Of a stretch of 64,000 bases of DNA, positions 17,987-27,234 are shown one piece after another (within the stretch, counting starts at the first letter, position 1; every line of letters begins with the position of its first letter). This DNA comes from Cytophagales bacterium (GTDB taxonomy: Bacteria; Bacteroidota; Bacteroidia; Cytophagales; Cyclobacteriaceae). The notes beneath the pieces are model-generated. The model was given only the letters and a program-made list of their open reading frames with translations. It was not told the DNA's origin and ran no database searches. Location of the stretch: contig JANYHI010000083.1 in assembly GCA_025359125.1 (NCBI GenBank), positions 40,100 to 104,099 of the forward strand. Direction: 5' to 3'. The position numbers were made by a program, and so were the translations under genes.

Positions 17987-19021
17987 GTGTACCGATATTT
18001 CATCCGCCCGTTTTTATTTCTTTTTGATCCTGAACAAATTCATCATTTTACTTTTTCATTATTAAAAATTGCCGGAAAAATACCGGGTCTTATAAGTTTA
18101 GTCAAGAAATTCTTTGTAGTTGAAAACAATAAATTAAAAAGAGATCTATTTGGAATTCAGTTTGATAACCCGGTAGGTCTCGCAGCAGGTTTCGATAAAG
18201 ATGCCAAGTTAATTGATGAGCTGGCTTGCTTTGGCTTTGGCTTTATTGAGATCGGAACTCTGACCCCCAAGCCTCAACCAGGAAATGATAAGCCGAGATT
18301 GTTCCGCCTGCCGCAAGATCAAGGCTTGATTAATCGGATGGGTTTTAATAATGGAGGTGTTGCGATAGCTGTTGAGCAGTTGAAAAAAAGAAAATCAAAG
18401 GTGATAGTAGGAGGGAACATTGGAAAGAATAAAGTTACCCCTAATGAAAATGCTTTTGATGACTATAAAATTTGTTTCGAAGAATTGTATCCTTTTGTAG
18501 ATTATTTTGTGGTGAATGTTAGTTCGCCTAATACGCCCGGCTTGCGCGAACTACAAGAAAAGGAACCACTCAAAAAAATGTTGGCAGGTGTGAAGCAACT
18601 TAGTTTATCAAAACCCAAACCCAAACCAATTCTTTTAAAAATTGCACCCGACCTAACAGATGAGCAGCTTACTGACATTGTACAGATTTTGATTGAAACT
18701 AAAACGGATGGTGTGATTGCCACAAATACAACCATCTCACGTAATGGGCTTGCTACTGATGTAAAAGAGATTGAAAGAATTGGAAATGGTGGATTGAGTG
18801 GAAAGCCATTGACCAAACGATCAAATGAAGTTATTTCATTTTTGCGCACACGCCTAGGAAAAAATTATCCTATTATTGGCGTAGGCGGTATTATGTCTGT
18901 CAATGATGCAGTAGATAAGTTAAAATCTGGTGCCGATCTAATTCAAATTTACACCGGGTTTGTATATGAAGGGCCTGAATTTATTAAAAAAATTAACCAG
19001 GCTCTCTTAAAAACCCGTTGA
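17987..19021 (+). CDS. pyrD: quinone-dependent dihydroorotate dehydrogenase (class 2)
   Basis: 344 aa. The N-terminal amphipathic membrane-binding helices ([19 protein letters not shown]) mark class 2. FMN and substrate segments include [29 protein letters not shown] (with the catalytic Ser) and TNTTISR. It oxidises dihydroorotate to orotate and passes electrons to the quinone pool at the inner membrane. The start codon is GTG. The 3' end overlaps, tail to tail, a PorP/SprF-like remnant on the other strand. Confidence 0.94.
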   Translation: MYRYFIRPFLFLFDPEQIHHFTFSLLKIAGKIPGLISLVKKFFVVENNKLKRDLFGIQFDNPVGLAAGFDKDAKLIDELACFGFGFIEIGTLTPKPQPGNDKPRLFRLPQDQGLINRMGFNNGGVAIAVEQLKKRKSKVIVGGNIGKNKVTPNENAFDDYKICFEELYPFVDYFVVNVSSPNTPGLRELQEKEPLKKMLAGVKQLSLSKPKPKPILLKIAPDLTDEQLTDIVQILIETKTDGVIATNTTISRNGLATDVKEIERIGNGGLSGKPLTKRSNEVISFLRTRLGKNYPIIGVGGIMSVNDAVDKLKSGADLIQIYTGFVYEGPEFIKKINQALLKTR

Positions 19022-19216
19022 AGAATGATTGTGATTATTAAGCACATCCATCGAAAGTGCTAAACTAATTTCATGCGTGTTGAAGTTGAGCGATGAACTT
19101 TTACCGGGTAGTTCAAACACATACCCTAATCTTGCATTCTTATAAACCCCTTGAAGCAGCACTCCATATGTGTTAAAGTTTCTAGCCTTCATCTGATCCT
19201 GTAATTGTATGTAGCA
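19007..19216 (-). pseudogene. C-terminal remnant of a PorP/SprF-type (type IX secretion-associated) outer membrane protein
   Basis: The minus frame is open for about 69 codons (a stop lies just before 19214) and reads as beta strands: YGVLLQG, ARLGYVFELPGKS and, near the end, NTHEISLALSMD. The THEISLA ending and the GYxFE strand are the usual last strands of PorP/SprF proteins, which are ~300 aa long. There is no signal peptide, and the rest of the gene is missing: the next gene begins 43 bases upstream. I read it as a fragment left by deletion. Confidence 0.5.
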
Positions 19217-19258
19217 TCAAGATACTATTAATTTATGTAAAGAAGAGGCTTTGAGTTT

Positions 19259-20380
19259 TTAATACGATGGCATCGTTTTGTCAATCTCATTGGCCCATGC
19301 CAAAATTCCCCCTTTCAAATTGTATAGGTTGGTAAATCCCTGGTTGGTCTCAAGCCATTTTACCATGTTGCCACTGCGTGCTCCGCTGCGACAGTGGATG
19401 ATCACTTGTTTGTCTTTAGCTATTTTATCAATGTTATGTGGAATGTCTCCTTGCGGAATAAGCTCGCCCTCTAAATTACAGATGTCATACTCATGCGGTT
19501 CGCGCACATCGATCAACTGAAAATTGGCTCCGCTATCTTTCAATGCCTTTAATTCTTGAACGGTTACTTCTTTCATACTTTTATTTTTTTTAGAAGATAT
19601 ATTACAAAAGTCATCATAATTGATTAGACCCAAAACCTTTTCTCTCTGATTTTGATTAGGAATATGAATCATTTGTGTTTCCATAGAAGCGGAATCTAGT
19701 AAAAACAATTTTCCTGCGAGAGGAATGCCAACACCTGTTAGTACTTTGATTGTTTCATTGGCCTGCATGATTCCAATAATTCCGGGCAATACACCTAACA
19801 CTCCACCTTCTTCACAAGATGGAACTGCATCTGGGGCAGGAGGGGTAGGGTATAAATCTCGATAGGTTGGGCTTCCCTTGTAATTAAATACTGCGACTTG
19901 CCCTTCGTATCGAAAAATAGAACCGTAGATAAAAGGGATGTTTAGTAACACGGAAACATCATTGAGTAAATAGCGAGTTGCAAAATTGTCGGTGCAATCA
20001 ACTATTACATCAACACCATTTAATAAATCGAGTGCGTTGTGGAAATTTATTTTTTGTGCGATAATATGAAATGAAATATTTGGATTAAGGCATTTTAATT
20101 TTTCGGCAGCGATGGTTGTTTTTGGTTTATTTAGATCATTGATTGAATAAAGTATTTGGCGCTGTAAATTTGAAAGACTGACAACATCGTGATCGATGAT
20201 TTTTATTTCGCCAATGCCCGCAGCTGTTAGATATTGTAATACGGGGCAGCCTAATCCTCCGGCACCAATCACAGCTACTTTTGATTTTTTTAATTTTAGT
20301 TGAGCTTCCGCACCAAAATCTGGCAGTACGAAATGACGACTGTAGCGTATGGATTCTTCTGGGGAGAAGGGGGTGGGCAT
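19259..20380 (-). CDS. moeB: MoeB/ThiF-type adenylyltransferase with C-terminal rhodanese domain
   Basis: 373 aa. Residues ~1-245 form an E1-like adenylyltransferase: VAVIGAGGLGCPVLQ binds ATP, DCTDNFATRYLLND is the family signature, and VPSCEEGGVLGVLPG contains the conserved Cys. Residues ~275-373 are a rhodanese domain with active loop HCRSGARSG. It would adenylate, and may thiolate, the C-terminus of a ThiS/MoaD-like sulfur carrier. The CxxC pairs that bind zinc in E. coli MoeB are not seen. No thi or moa gene is near, so MoeB versus ThiF cannot be settled. It begins immediately after the VapC-like stop. Confidence 0.85.
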   Translation of the reverse strand: MPTPFSPEESIRYSRHFVLPDFGAEAQLKLKKSKVAVIGAGGLGCPVLQYLTAAGIGEIKIIDHDVVSLSNLQRQILYSINDLNKPKTTIAAEKLKCLNPNISFHIIAQKINFHNALDLLNGVDVIVDCTDNFATRYLLNDVSVLLNIPFIYGSIFRYEGQVAVFNYKGSPTYRDLYPTPPAPDAVPSCEEGGVLGVLPGIIGIMQANETIKVLTGVGIPLAGKLFLLDSASMETQMIHIPNQNQREKVLGLINYDDFCNISSKKNKSMKEVTVQELKALKDSGANFQLIDVREPHEYDICNLEGELIPQGDIPHNIDKIAKDKQVIIHCRSGARSGNMVKWLETNQGFTNLYNLKGGILAWANEIDKTMPSY

Positions 20381-20779
20381 TTACTTGTAGAGTTTAAGCT
20401 TAGGAATAAACTTAAACTCTTTTGTGTTGTAGGTGAAGAATTCTAAATTAGTCTTAAGAACTGTGGCCGCTATTAGACAATCGGGTAGCGCAAGGCCGTG
20501 ACTAAGTTTGTATGTTTCAAGTAGCTCGAATGATAAATTTGTAATGGTAGGATCTAGTAGTATGACGCTAAACCTATTTAGCTTTTTCGTGATGGTAAGT
20601 AAATCCAATTTAGTAGTAGCGCCAGCAATCAGTTCTAATTTTGAAATGGCAGATAGTATTACATTCTCTAGGCGTATCTCTTCTTCAAGTTTAGTTTTGG
20701 TGATGCCATGGCGTAATGATTTTAGATCGAAGTAATCGATCATCACATCGGTATCACAGATTATTTTTGTCTCTGCCAT
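20381..20779 (-). CDS. vapC: VapC-like PIN-domain ribonuclease toxin
   Basis: 132 aa, typical VapC size. The PIN acidic residues are visible in ICDTDVMIDYFD, ISKLELIAG and HGLALPDCLIAATVL. VapC toxins cut tRNA or rRNA; the target here is unknown. It overlaps the antitoxin gene upstream by 19 bases, the usual coupled arrangement, and its stop abuts the start of the MoeB/ThiF gene. Confidence 0.87.
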   Translation of the reverse strand: MAETKIICDTDVMIDYFDLKSLRHGITKTKLEEEIRLENVILSAISKLELIAGATTKLDLLTITKKLNRFSVILLDPTITNLSFELLETYKLSHGLALPDCLIAATVLKTNLEFFTYNTKEFKFIPKLKLYK

Positions 20780-21015
20780 GCTTCTGCTCTCAATTTCTTA
20801 GCATCAAGATTTTTGCCGGTAAAAATTGTGTTCAATTGTTTTATATCAATCGAGTTATCACCTAGGACTACTGGAATATCATTGATATACTCGTATCTAT
20901 TTTTTTTTGCTGAAGACTTCTTAGCAGAAGTAATTGAAAAATCAAAATACTTTGCCAAGCTTTTCAATACTTCTAATGTTTTAGAGTCTTTATACTTTAC
21001 GATTACTTCTTTCAT
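20761..21015 (-). CDS. antitoxin of the VapBC-like pair
   Basis: 84 aa. An N-terminal VIVKYKDSKTLEVLKSLAKYFDF segment looks like the short strand-helix part of DUF2683-type antitoxins. A Lys/Ser-rich linker follows, and the C-terminal part (NLDAKKLRAEAWQRQK) is the likely toxin-binding tail. It overlaps vapC by 19 bases. The identity as antitoxin rests mainly on position, size and the tail. Confidence 0.75.
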   Translation of the reverse strand: MKEVIVKYKDSKTLEVLKSLAKYFDFSITSAKKSSAKKNRYEYINDIPVVLGDNSIDIKQLNTIFTGKNLDAKKLRAEAWQRQK

Positions 21016-21104
21016 TTTTTTGTTTTAATATATGCTTGCCATTGCAATCGGATGGATTCATGGTAACACGGGATAATAGAACTTCCATAGCTTATCAAAG
21101 ATAG

Positions 21105-21134
21105 TAAAAAAGTTTCTTCGTGTTTTCGCACGAA
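21105..21134 (-). terminator. probable terminator of valS
   Basis: Minus strand: TTCGTG, 6-base loop, CACGAA, then GAAAC and a run of six T. It starts two bases after the valS stop. Confidence 0.55.
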
Positions 21135-21136
21135 AT

Positions 21137-23770
21137 TTACAACCCTCTCAAACTCTCCTCCAAACTTTTAATCTTCGCTTCTGCATCCGCTTTCTTCTTC
21201 CGCTCTATTTCAATTACTTGTGGCGGAGCACTATTCACAAATTTTTCGTTGGAGAGTTTTTTATCAACTGATACCAAGAATCCTTTTTGATATTCGATTT
21301 CTTTTAAAATTACTTCACGCTCTTTGTCTTTATCTACTTTGCCGGCTAGCGGTACAAAAAATTCCATAGTGCCAACTAAAAAGGAAGTGGCGCCCGTAAC
21401 TTTTTGATTTGAATAGGTCAACTCTTTTAGGTTAGAAAGTTTCTTTATGACAGAAGCAAATCCATCAATGGTTTTCTTAGAATCTACTTTAGCAATAAGC
21501 ATGAATGCTTCTTTCGGAGAAATACCTTTTGCATTGCGCAAGTTTCTGATTTGAGTAACAATCTCGAAAGCAAATGCTCCTTCTTCAATAATTTTAATAT
21601 TAAAAGATGCAGGTAGTGGAAATGATTCTATGATTAAACATTCTTTCTCTTTGCGCTCGTTAAGCTCATGCCAAAGTTCTTCGGTAATAAATGGCATAAA
21701 CGGATGAAGTATTGTTAACAATTTTTCGAAATACAAAACGGTTACTCGATAAGTTGTTTCATTAATTGGTTTTCCAAATTCAGGTTTAATAATTTCTAAA
21801 TACCAAGCGCAAAAATCGTCCCACACTAGTTTGTAAACAGTATGCAACGCATCAGATATTCTGAACTTGTTAAAATGATCTTCCAATTCGGTTAGCGATT
21901 GATTTAGCTTTTCATTAAACCACTCAATAGCTATTTTATTTTCTTGTGGTTGTTCTGTTGACACTACCTCCCAACCCTTTACGAGCCTAAATGCATTCCA
22001 AATTTTATTGGCAAAATTTCTTCCTTGTTCACAAAGCTTTTCGTCAAACAATAAATCATTTCCTGCGGGCGAACTGAACAACATGCCTGTGCGCACACCA
22101 TCGGCTCCAAAGTTTTTTATTAGCTCTAACGGATCAGGCGAGTTGCCCAAGCTCTTCGACATTTTTCTTCCTTGCTTATCGCGAACAATTCCTGTGAGGT
22201 ACACATTCTTAAACGGAGGTTGCTTGCGGTATTCATATCCGGCAATAGCCATACGCGCCACCCAGAAAAATAAAATCTCCGGAGCTGTAATCAAATCGTT
22301 AGTAGGGTAGTAGTAGTTTAAATCTTTATTGCCTTTATTATTTGCATCGCCAAACACAGTTGGGTCAAACACAGAAATCGGCCACAACCAACTCGAGAAC
22401 CAGGTGTCTAGCACATCATCATCTTGCTTCAACTCATCGATGTTGAATGTTTTATGCTGCGCGGTAAATAGTTCGGCTGCGTCTTCTTGTGTTTTAGCTA
22501 CCACAAAACTTCCATCGGGCGCATACCATGCAGGTATGCGTTGGCCCCACCACAATTGGCGAGAGATACACCAATCGCGCACATTCTCCATCCAGTGCTT
22601 GTAGGTGTTCTTAAACTTTGAAGGAATCAATTGGATGGTATCGTTCATCACATTTTCTAACGCAGGCTTGGTAATGTCTTTCATTTTCACAAACCACTGC
22701 AATGATAAGCGCGGCTCAATCACTGCATCTGTTCTCTCGCTATGGCCTACATTGCTGGTGTATTCTTCTACTTTTAAAAGAAATCCTTTCTCGTCTAGCT
22801 CTTTGCCAATTTTTTTGCGCGCAATAAATCGGTCTTCGCCAACATAAATTTTCGCGAGGGCGTTTAGCGTACCATCCTCATTCAAAATATCAATTACCTC
22901 TAGGTTGTGTTTTTGGCCGAGTGCATAATCGTTCTGGTCGTGTGCGGGTGTTACTTTCAAACAACCCGTACCGAAATCCATTGTCACGTAGTCGTCTTCA
23001 ATAATCGGTATGGCGCGGTCTATCAACGGAATCAAAAGCTTCTTTCCTTTTAAATGTTTGTAGCGCTCATCGTTTGGATTAATGCACACTGCTACATCAG
23101 CCATAATGGTTTCGGGGCGAGTAGTGGCAATCGTCACAAACTCGTTACTTCCCTCAATCGGGTAATTGATGTAGTATAATTTGGAGTTTATATCTTTGAA
23201 ATTTACCTCGTCATCTGATAGTGCGGTCTTGCCAACCGGATCCCAGTTTACCATGCGCAAGCCACGGTAGATGTATCCCTTTTTGTAAAGATCAATAAAT
23301 ACATCAACCACTGCCTCGCTCATGGGTGGGTCCATCGTAAATTTGGTACGCTCCCAATCACAGCTCGCGCCAAGCTTCTTCAACTGTTCTAAAATAATGC
23401 CACCGTATTTTTCTTTCCACTCCCACGCATATTTCAAAAATTCTTCCCGCGTAAGCGAAGATTTTTTTATTCCCTTTTCGCGCAGCATGGCTACCACTCT
23501 TGCTTCAGTGGCTATAGATGCGTGGTCTGTTCCGGGCACCCAGCACGCCTCTTTTCCTTGCATACGTGCCTTGCGAATGAGCACATCTTGAATAGTGTTG
23601 TTGAGCATGTGACCCATGTGCAACACACCTGTAACATTGGGTGGAGGAATTACAATGGTATACGGCTCTTTGTTGGGGTTAGGCTCCGAGTGGAAGAAAC
23701 CTTTCTCCATCCAATACTGATACCATTTATCTTCTACTTCTGCAGGACTATACTTCGTTGACAGCGACAT
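21137..23770 (-). CDS. valS: valyl-tRNA synthetase
   Basis: 877 aa, normal for class I ValRS. The HIGH-like motif is GVLHMGHM and the KMSKS motif is KMSKSLGNS; the editing domain ([13 protein letters not shown]) lies between. The C-terminal coiled-coil tRNA arm ([23 protein letters not shown]) is present. It charges tRNA-Val in the cytoplasm. Single-gene unit with its own terminator; a -7-like TATTTTTG sits at 23794-23801. Confidence 0.97.
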   Translation of the reverse strand: MSLSTKYSPAEVEDKWYQYWMEKGFFHSEPNPNKEPYTIVIPPPNVTGVLHMGHMLNNTIQDVLIRKARMQGKEACWVPGTDHASIATEARVVAMLREKGIKKSSLTREEFLKYAWEWKEKYGGIILEQLKKLGASCDWERTKFTMDPPMSEAVVDVFIDLYKKGYIYRGLRMVNWDPVGKTALSDDEVNFKDINSKLYYINYPIEGSNEFVTIATTRPETIMADVAVCINPNDERYKHLKGKKLLIPLIDRAIPIIEDDYVTMDFGTGCLKVTPAHDQNDYALGQKHNLEVIDILNEDGTLNALAKIYVGEDRFIARKKIGKELDEKGFLLKVEEYTSNVGHSERTDAVIEPRLSLQWFVKMKDITKPALENVMNDTIQLIPSKFKNTYKHWMENVRDWCISRQLWWGQRIPAWYAPDGSFVVAKTQEDAAELFTAQHKTFNIDELKQDDDVLDTWFSSWLWPISVFDPTVFGDANNKGNKDLNYYYPTNDLITAPEILFFWVARMAIAGYEYRKQPPFKNVYLTGIVRDKQGRKMSKSLGNSPDPLELIKNFGADGVRTGMLFSSPAGNDLLFDEKLCEQGRNFANKIWNAFRLVKGWEVVSTEQPQENKIAIEWFNEKLNQSLTELEDHFNKFRISDALHTVYKLVWDDFCAWYLEIIKPEFGKPINETTYRVTVLYFEKLLTILHPFMPFITEELWHELNERKEKECLIIESFPLPASFNIKIIEEGAFAFEIVTQIRNLRNAKGISPKEAFMLIAKVDSKKTIDGFASVIKKLSNLKELTYSNQKVTGATSFLVGTMEFFVPLAGKVDKDKEREVILKEIEYQKGFLVSVDKKLSNEKFVNSAPPQVIEIERKKKADAEAKIKSLEESLRGL

Positions 23771-23793
23771 AAAACGTTTAATATAAAGAGGAC

Positions 23794-23801
23794 AAAAATA
23801 A
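23794..23801 (-). promoter_or_regulatory. candidate -7 box (TATTTTTG) for valS
   Basis: On the minus strand TATTTTTG lies 23 bases before the valS ATG. The -33 part is weak. Confidence 0.35.
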
Positions 23802-24073
23802 GAATTCTAATTGATAGTATTTAGACGTGAGATGTGAGTACTGAGTAGTTAATTATGCGGCCTGCCCAAGCGAGACGCAAGGGCATCAGGCTTTCGGCAC
23901 TCGCCATCTTACCCACATTCTATTTCGGGCTCAAACAAATGCCTCAATCCTTGGCCGAAGACTTGCACGGAGTTTTGTGCAAAATAAATTTTGGTGTTCT
24001 TTAACAAGCTGTTTGACTTTTGCAATGTCGAACGAAAGATGTATTGGATTTTAAAAATCCGAGTTTATCTGGG

Positions 24074-24094
24074 TTCGCGATTATAAATCGCGAA
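24074..24094. repeat. perfect inverted repeat TTCGCGATT-ATA-AATCGCGAA
   Basis: A 9-bp perfect palindrome arm with a three-base centre, unlike the surrounding AT-rich sequence. It is not followed by a T-run, so it is not a normal terminator. Confidence 0.6.
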
Positions 24095-24175
24095 AAGCTA
24101 TATAAGCCAATGACTTCAAAACAATAATCTTAAAGTCATCATCAGAAGCTCATCTTTCTTATTTACTTTAGCATT

Positions 24176-24493
24176 ATGTACAAAGCACAACTACAACCAA
24201 AAAACAAACTCCAAGTAGATATTAGCGAACAAGACATATTGCACACCATCGAGTTTGAAACAGCGCATTTACTTCAGTTAGAAAAATTATCAATTACGGA
24301 ATTAGAGAATTTTAGATTTATACTTCCTTTTGGTGAATACATGTTTGAATTTGCCGATCCTAACTTTGTGAAGCAAGCCTTGAAGGATAATGCGTTGAGA
24401 GTAGAATACTATGACATCTTCGAAGATAGTATAATGATTCGAAGTGGAGAGGGAGATACGAATAGTGCCAAGTTGATTGAAGTCGATCCATAG
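24176..24493 (+). CDS. hypothetical protein
   Basis: 105 aa, not recognised. Acidic, with no signal peptide or membrane helix. The predicted pattern is beta strands (LQVDISEQ, LHTIEFE), a helix rich in Leu/Glu (LLQLEKLSITELENF) and more strands (FILPFGEYMFEFAD, IMIRSGEG). It has an ATG start preceded by a -7-like TACTTTAG. Both sides are gene-poor and apparently decayed, but this ORF is intact. It could be a real small protein or a surviving fragment. Confidence 0.5.
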   Translation: MYKAQLQPKNKLQVDISEQDILHTIEFETAHLLQLEKLSITELENFRFILPFGEYMFEFADPNFVKQALKDNALRVEYYDIFEDSIMIRSGEGDTNSAKLIEVDP

Positions 24494-24848
24494 TTGAAAA
24501 GTGAAGTTATGTTTTGGAATAGCGAAGAGTATCAACATAAAGATGAATACTAAGGAGTACGAGATGTTCAAGATGCTATGCGACTCATGTCTAAAGACAG
24601 ATGAAAAGGAATTTACAAATCTATCTATACCTTACTGATGTTGGCGTTACTCCAAATAATTCTTTAAAGGAGCGACTAAAGTGAGAGGGGTTTTCAAAGC
24701 AATTCCGGCCACTTTCTTACGAGTTACATTTGTTGTTTGGAGTGATGTACAGTTGAATTTATAAGTTGTACGAAATTTTTCGTGCGACTTATTTTTATGT
24801 TGCGCCTGAAGGTCTTACTTCGGTGCCTACAGATATTAGATAGTTTTT
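24494..24848. other. gene-free 355-base region with an orphan coding tail
   Basis: No intact gene. Scattered stops in all frames; the last part (24757-24843) keeps a short plus-strand reading frame described separately. The rest appears to be degraded sequence. Confidence 0.45.
24757..24843 (+). pseudogene. orphan C-terminal tail, relative of the tail at 27089-27205
   Basis: 28 codons ending in TAG without a start codon. The end reads YVAPEGLTSVPTDIR; the second tail ends YAPAGSTLVPADVIK, also 15 residues before its stop. With one gap they share the pattern APxGxTxVPxDxI. Probably the last bases of a lost gene family member; the family is not recognised. Confidence 0.35.
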
Positions 24849-25418
24849 TTAGACCTGTTCTTTTAAGAATTTTGTAGTAACAATGGTTGCAAACTCTTCA
24901 TTCAAAGAGGCCAATGCAGTTTCGTGAATCAGTTCAGCAGTAAAATATTGTCCATCTGTGCCTCTCTTGTTAAAAGTAGCCGTTGCATCAGAAACTAAAT
25001 AGGTTTCGTAACCAAAGTTTCCAGCCATTCGTGTAGTGGTAGATACGCAGTGGTCGGTTGTTAACCCAACTATTACAAGCTTCCTAATTTTTAAATGATC
25101 TAGTCTTTTTTTTAAGTCAGTACCAATAAATGCACTGTTTACATTTTTCTTAATTACTTCCTCACTCTTTCTAGGTTTAACTGAATCTTTAAATTGATTT
25201 CCCTTATGAGTAGCATGCAGTAATGAGGTTGGATTAGATGAACAATGTTGAATGTGAAAAATAGGGAGATTAATTTTTCTCCATAGTTCTAATAGCTCAC
25301 TTGCATTTATTTCAGCATGGGGATTGTTTCTTTGCCCACCCCAATATTCAATGTTATCGAATCCTTTCTGGAGATCAATAAGAATCAATGCAGGCTTGTC
25401 TGCTTTGGTAATAGTCAT
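24849..25418 (-). CDS. isochorismatase-family cysteine hydrolase
   Basis: 189 aa. The catalytic triad is visible: Asp in ALILIDLQKGF, Lys in VIKKNVNSAF, and Cys in TTDHCVSTT. The cis-peptide region VIVGLTTDHCVS and the following AGNFGYETYLVSDATATF are typical. Relatives hydrolyse isochorismate, nicotinamide or other amides. The true substrate is unknown and no siderophore or NAD gene is adjacent. The M24 peptidase lipoprotein gene lies 37 bases upstream on the same strand. Confidence 0.88.
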   Translation of the reverse strand: MTITKADKPALILIDLQKGFDNIEYWGGQRNNPHAEINASELLELWRKINLPIFHIQHCSSNPTSLLHATHKGNQFKDSVKPRKSEEVIKKNVNSAFIGTDLKKRLDHLKIRKLVIVGLTTDHCVSTTTRMAGNFGYETYLVSDATATFNKRGTDGQYFTAELIHETALASLNEEFATIVTTKFLKEQV

Positions 25419-25455
25419 TAATTTTTATTTGCTCTGCAAGATCTTATAAATAGGA

Positions 25456-26256
25456 TTACAGAAGTTTTTCCATGTACCCAGCTATCTTATTTTCTTTATC
25501 AACAAAATGAATTTCTAAAATCCAATGCCTTTTATTTCCTTTTGCATCTAGTAAAAACATATCATTATGATTATCTGGATGAACGTCAAGGTCGAAGCTT
25601 TTTGGGTCTAGTGGTTGCTCGTGTGGGTATTCGCCTACTATATGACCAGCAATTACACCTCCGAAGGTATAACCGTATGTCTCTGTCTTATCCACTATAA
25701 ATTTAAAAAACTCCGCACCTGTTAATCTTGTTTGCTTTAGATACCATGCTTGTGTTTCCAGCCAAGCTTTTTCAACATCATTTTTTAGTTTTATTTTCTT
25801 AGCATTGTTTCCAATTATATAAGTTTTGGCAAAGTCAGATTCCCAACCATCTACAATTATTCCGAAATCTATAAATAGAATATCGTCTTGTTGTATTATA
25901 CGATTAGTAGGATTGTCGTTGTAGATTGATAATGTATTGATACCCGTTCTCACAATTTTTTTATGCCAGTGCCTCTGGACACCAAATTTTTCTAACGCTA
26001 ACTTAGTTACTTCATTATTCAGCTGTTCTTCTGATTTGCCGGCTATAATTAAATTATTTTTCTCAACCATTTCAAATAATTGATTGGCGATTTTCTCTGC
26101 TTCTAATAGTTTCATTTTTGTTGTTTTATCTTTTTCATCTTCAGTCAATGCTACTAAGTTGATTTCTGCAGTGCAAGTAATCATTTTGTCAGAATTTTTA
26201 CGAGAACAGGACAGGGTTACAATGGCGATCAAGATCAGGATGATGATTTTTTTCAT
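25456..26256 (-). CDS. M24 (aminopeptidase P-like) family protein with a lipoprotein signal
   Basis: 266 aa. The start is a lipoprotein signal with TLSC as lipobox, unusual for M24 enzymes, which are mostly cytoplasmic. The pita-bread domain carries the metal ligands: two Asp in LFIDFG and WESDFAKTY, His in GHIVGEYPHEQ, and Glu in LEIHF. The final Glu ligand near the C-terminus is not obvious. The family removes N-terminal residues next to Pro or works on related amides. It precedes the isochorismatase-like gene in the same direction. Confidence 0.8.
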   Translation of the reverse strand: MKKIIILILIAIVTLSCSRKNSDKMITCTAEINLVALTEDEKDKTTKMKLLEAEKIANQLFEMVEKNNLIIAGKSEEQLNNEVTKLALEKFGVQRHWHKKIVRTGINTLSIYNDNPTNRIIQQDDILFIDFGIIVDGWESDFAKTYIIGNNAKKIKLKNDVEKAWLETQAWYLKQTRLTGAEFFKFIVDKTETYGYTFGGVIAGHIVGEYPHEQPLDPKSFDLDVHPDNHNDMFLLDAKGNKRHWILEIHFVDKENKIAGYMEKLL

Positions 26257-26331
26257 ACGTTATTTATTGAATGCACTTGATGCTGTAGATGAGTATGCAT
26301 GCAAAGAAAAAGGAATAATGTAAGCCGAGAG

Positions 26332-26922
26332 TTAATCTACATTAACTTGGCCTACTTTTTTTTTCAATGTGCTTAAGAATTGAGGAGTAACCCCCAGATA
26401 AGAGGCTATGTCCTTTTGAGTAAAACGCTTCTCGGCATATGGCTTTTTCTTACAAAAGAGAATGTATCTTTCTTCTGCCGTTGAAGATAGGATGTGGTTG
26501 ATCTGTTCCTTTTGTGCGATGTAGGCATTTTGAAAAAGCAATCTAAAAAATCGTTCAAACTTTGGAATTTTTTGATACAAGATTTCTAAATCATTTTTAT
26601 TTATTTGTAATACGTTCGTATCTTCAATTGCTTTAATATTTGATTTGGAAATAGTTTGTGTAAGAAAGCTATATAAATCGTCTGCCCACCATTCTTCTAT
26701 CAAAAAATCTAAAATATGCTCAAAACCATTTCCATCTTCACGATACGATTTTAAGCACCCCTTGACTACAAAAGTTTCGTGTTTACACACTTCTCCTTCT
26801 CTAAGTAAAAACTCTCCACTTTGTATTGATTTAGCTTTTACCAAAGAGGTAAAAAATTCTATTTCATTTTCGTTGAGTGAAATGCGTTTTAAAATATTAG
26901 CTGTTAGGAGTTGAAAGCTCAT
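26332..26922 (-). CDS. Crp/Fnr-family transcriptional regulator
   Basis: 196 aa. N-terminal cyclic-nucleotide-binding-like barrel (~15-130: SGEFLLREGEVCKHETFVVKG) and a C-terminal winged-helix domain with FTQKDIASYLGVTPQFLSTLKKK as the recognition helix region. The Cys residues needed for an Fnr iron-sulfur cluster are not present as a set. It probably controls nearby or stress genes. Bacteroidota have many such single-gene regulators and the target cannot be told. Confidence 0.88.
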   Translation of the reverse strand: MSFQLLTANILKRISLNENEIEFFTSLVKAKSIQSGEFLLREGEVCKHETFVVKGCLKSYREDGNGFEHILDFLIEEWWADDLYSFLTQTISKSNIKAIEDTNVLQINKNDLEILYQKIPKFERFFRLLFQNAYIAQKEQINHILSSTAEERYILFCKKKPYAEKRFTQKDIASYLGVTPQFLSTLKKKVGQVNVD

Positions 26923-27234
26923 GTTTTTATACTGTACTGTTCTGCAAGATAAGTACGAACTTAAGTGTTAAGAAGATATTTGCAAATACTTACTTTAGAC
27001 AAAATGCTGCTCCATTTTCTAATGTAGGTATAACTATTTATATTCAAAGCCCGTAAACGTTATCACTTACAATGGTAGACTTATTTGAAATGAACAACTA
27101 ATAAAAGAAATTCATGCAGAGTTCAATCAGCGCAAAGGCAATCATGTTTATAAATCCTATGCACCCGCTGGCTCTACTCTGGTGCCTGCTGATGTAATCA
27201 AATAGAAAAAGTTGCGGTTAAATTTTTTTAATAA
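26923..27234. other. 312-base region without an intact gene
   Basis: AT-rich. Contains an orphan coding tail at 27089-27205; no other gene or clear promoter was found. Confidence 0.4.
27089..27205 (+). pseudogene. orphan C-terminal tail, relative of the tail at 24757-24843
   Basis: 38 codons ending in TAG, with a TGA directly before them and no ATG in frame. It reads NEQLIKEIHAEFNQRKGNHVYK followed by the APAGSTLVPAD end. The base sequence of the last 45 bases also resembles the other tail (GGTGCCT-GAT). A +1-shifted reading just upstream gives MVDLFEMN, so a frameshift may separate the fragments. Family not recognised. Confidence 0.35.

Larger units (their letters stand above)
23771..24175. 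other. gene-free 405-base region rich in inverted repeats
   Basis: No coding potential seen. It has a more GC-rich block (23860-23930, starting GCGGCCTGCCCAAGCGAGAC) and three separate hairpins: TTGCAC/GTGCAA at 23963-23982, GGATTTT/AAAATCC at 24046-24060, and TTCGCGATT/AATCGCGAA at 24074-24094. The mixed composition and clustered palindromes look like remains of a small mobile or repetitive element. Confidence 0.5.

Noticed and set aside
24302-24571. 89-aa minus-strand ORF
   Set aside because: Antisense to the 105-aa ORF; composition not better than chance, no domain.
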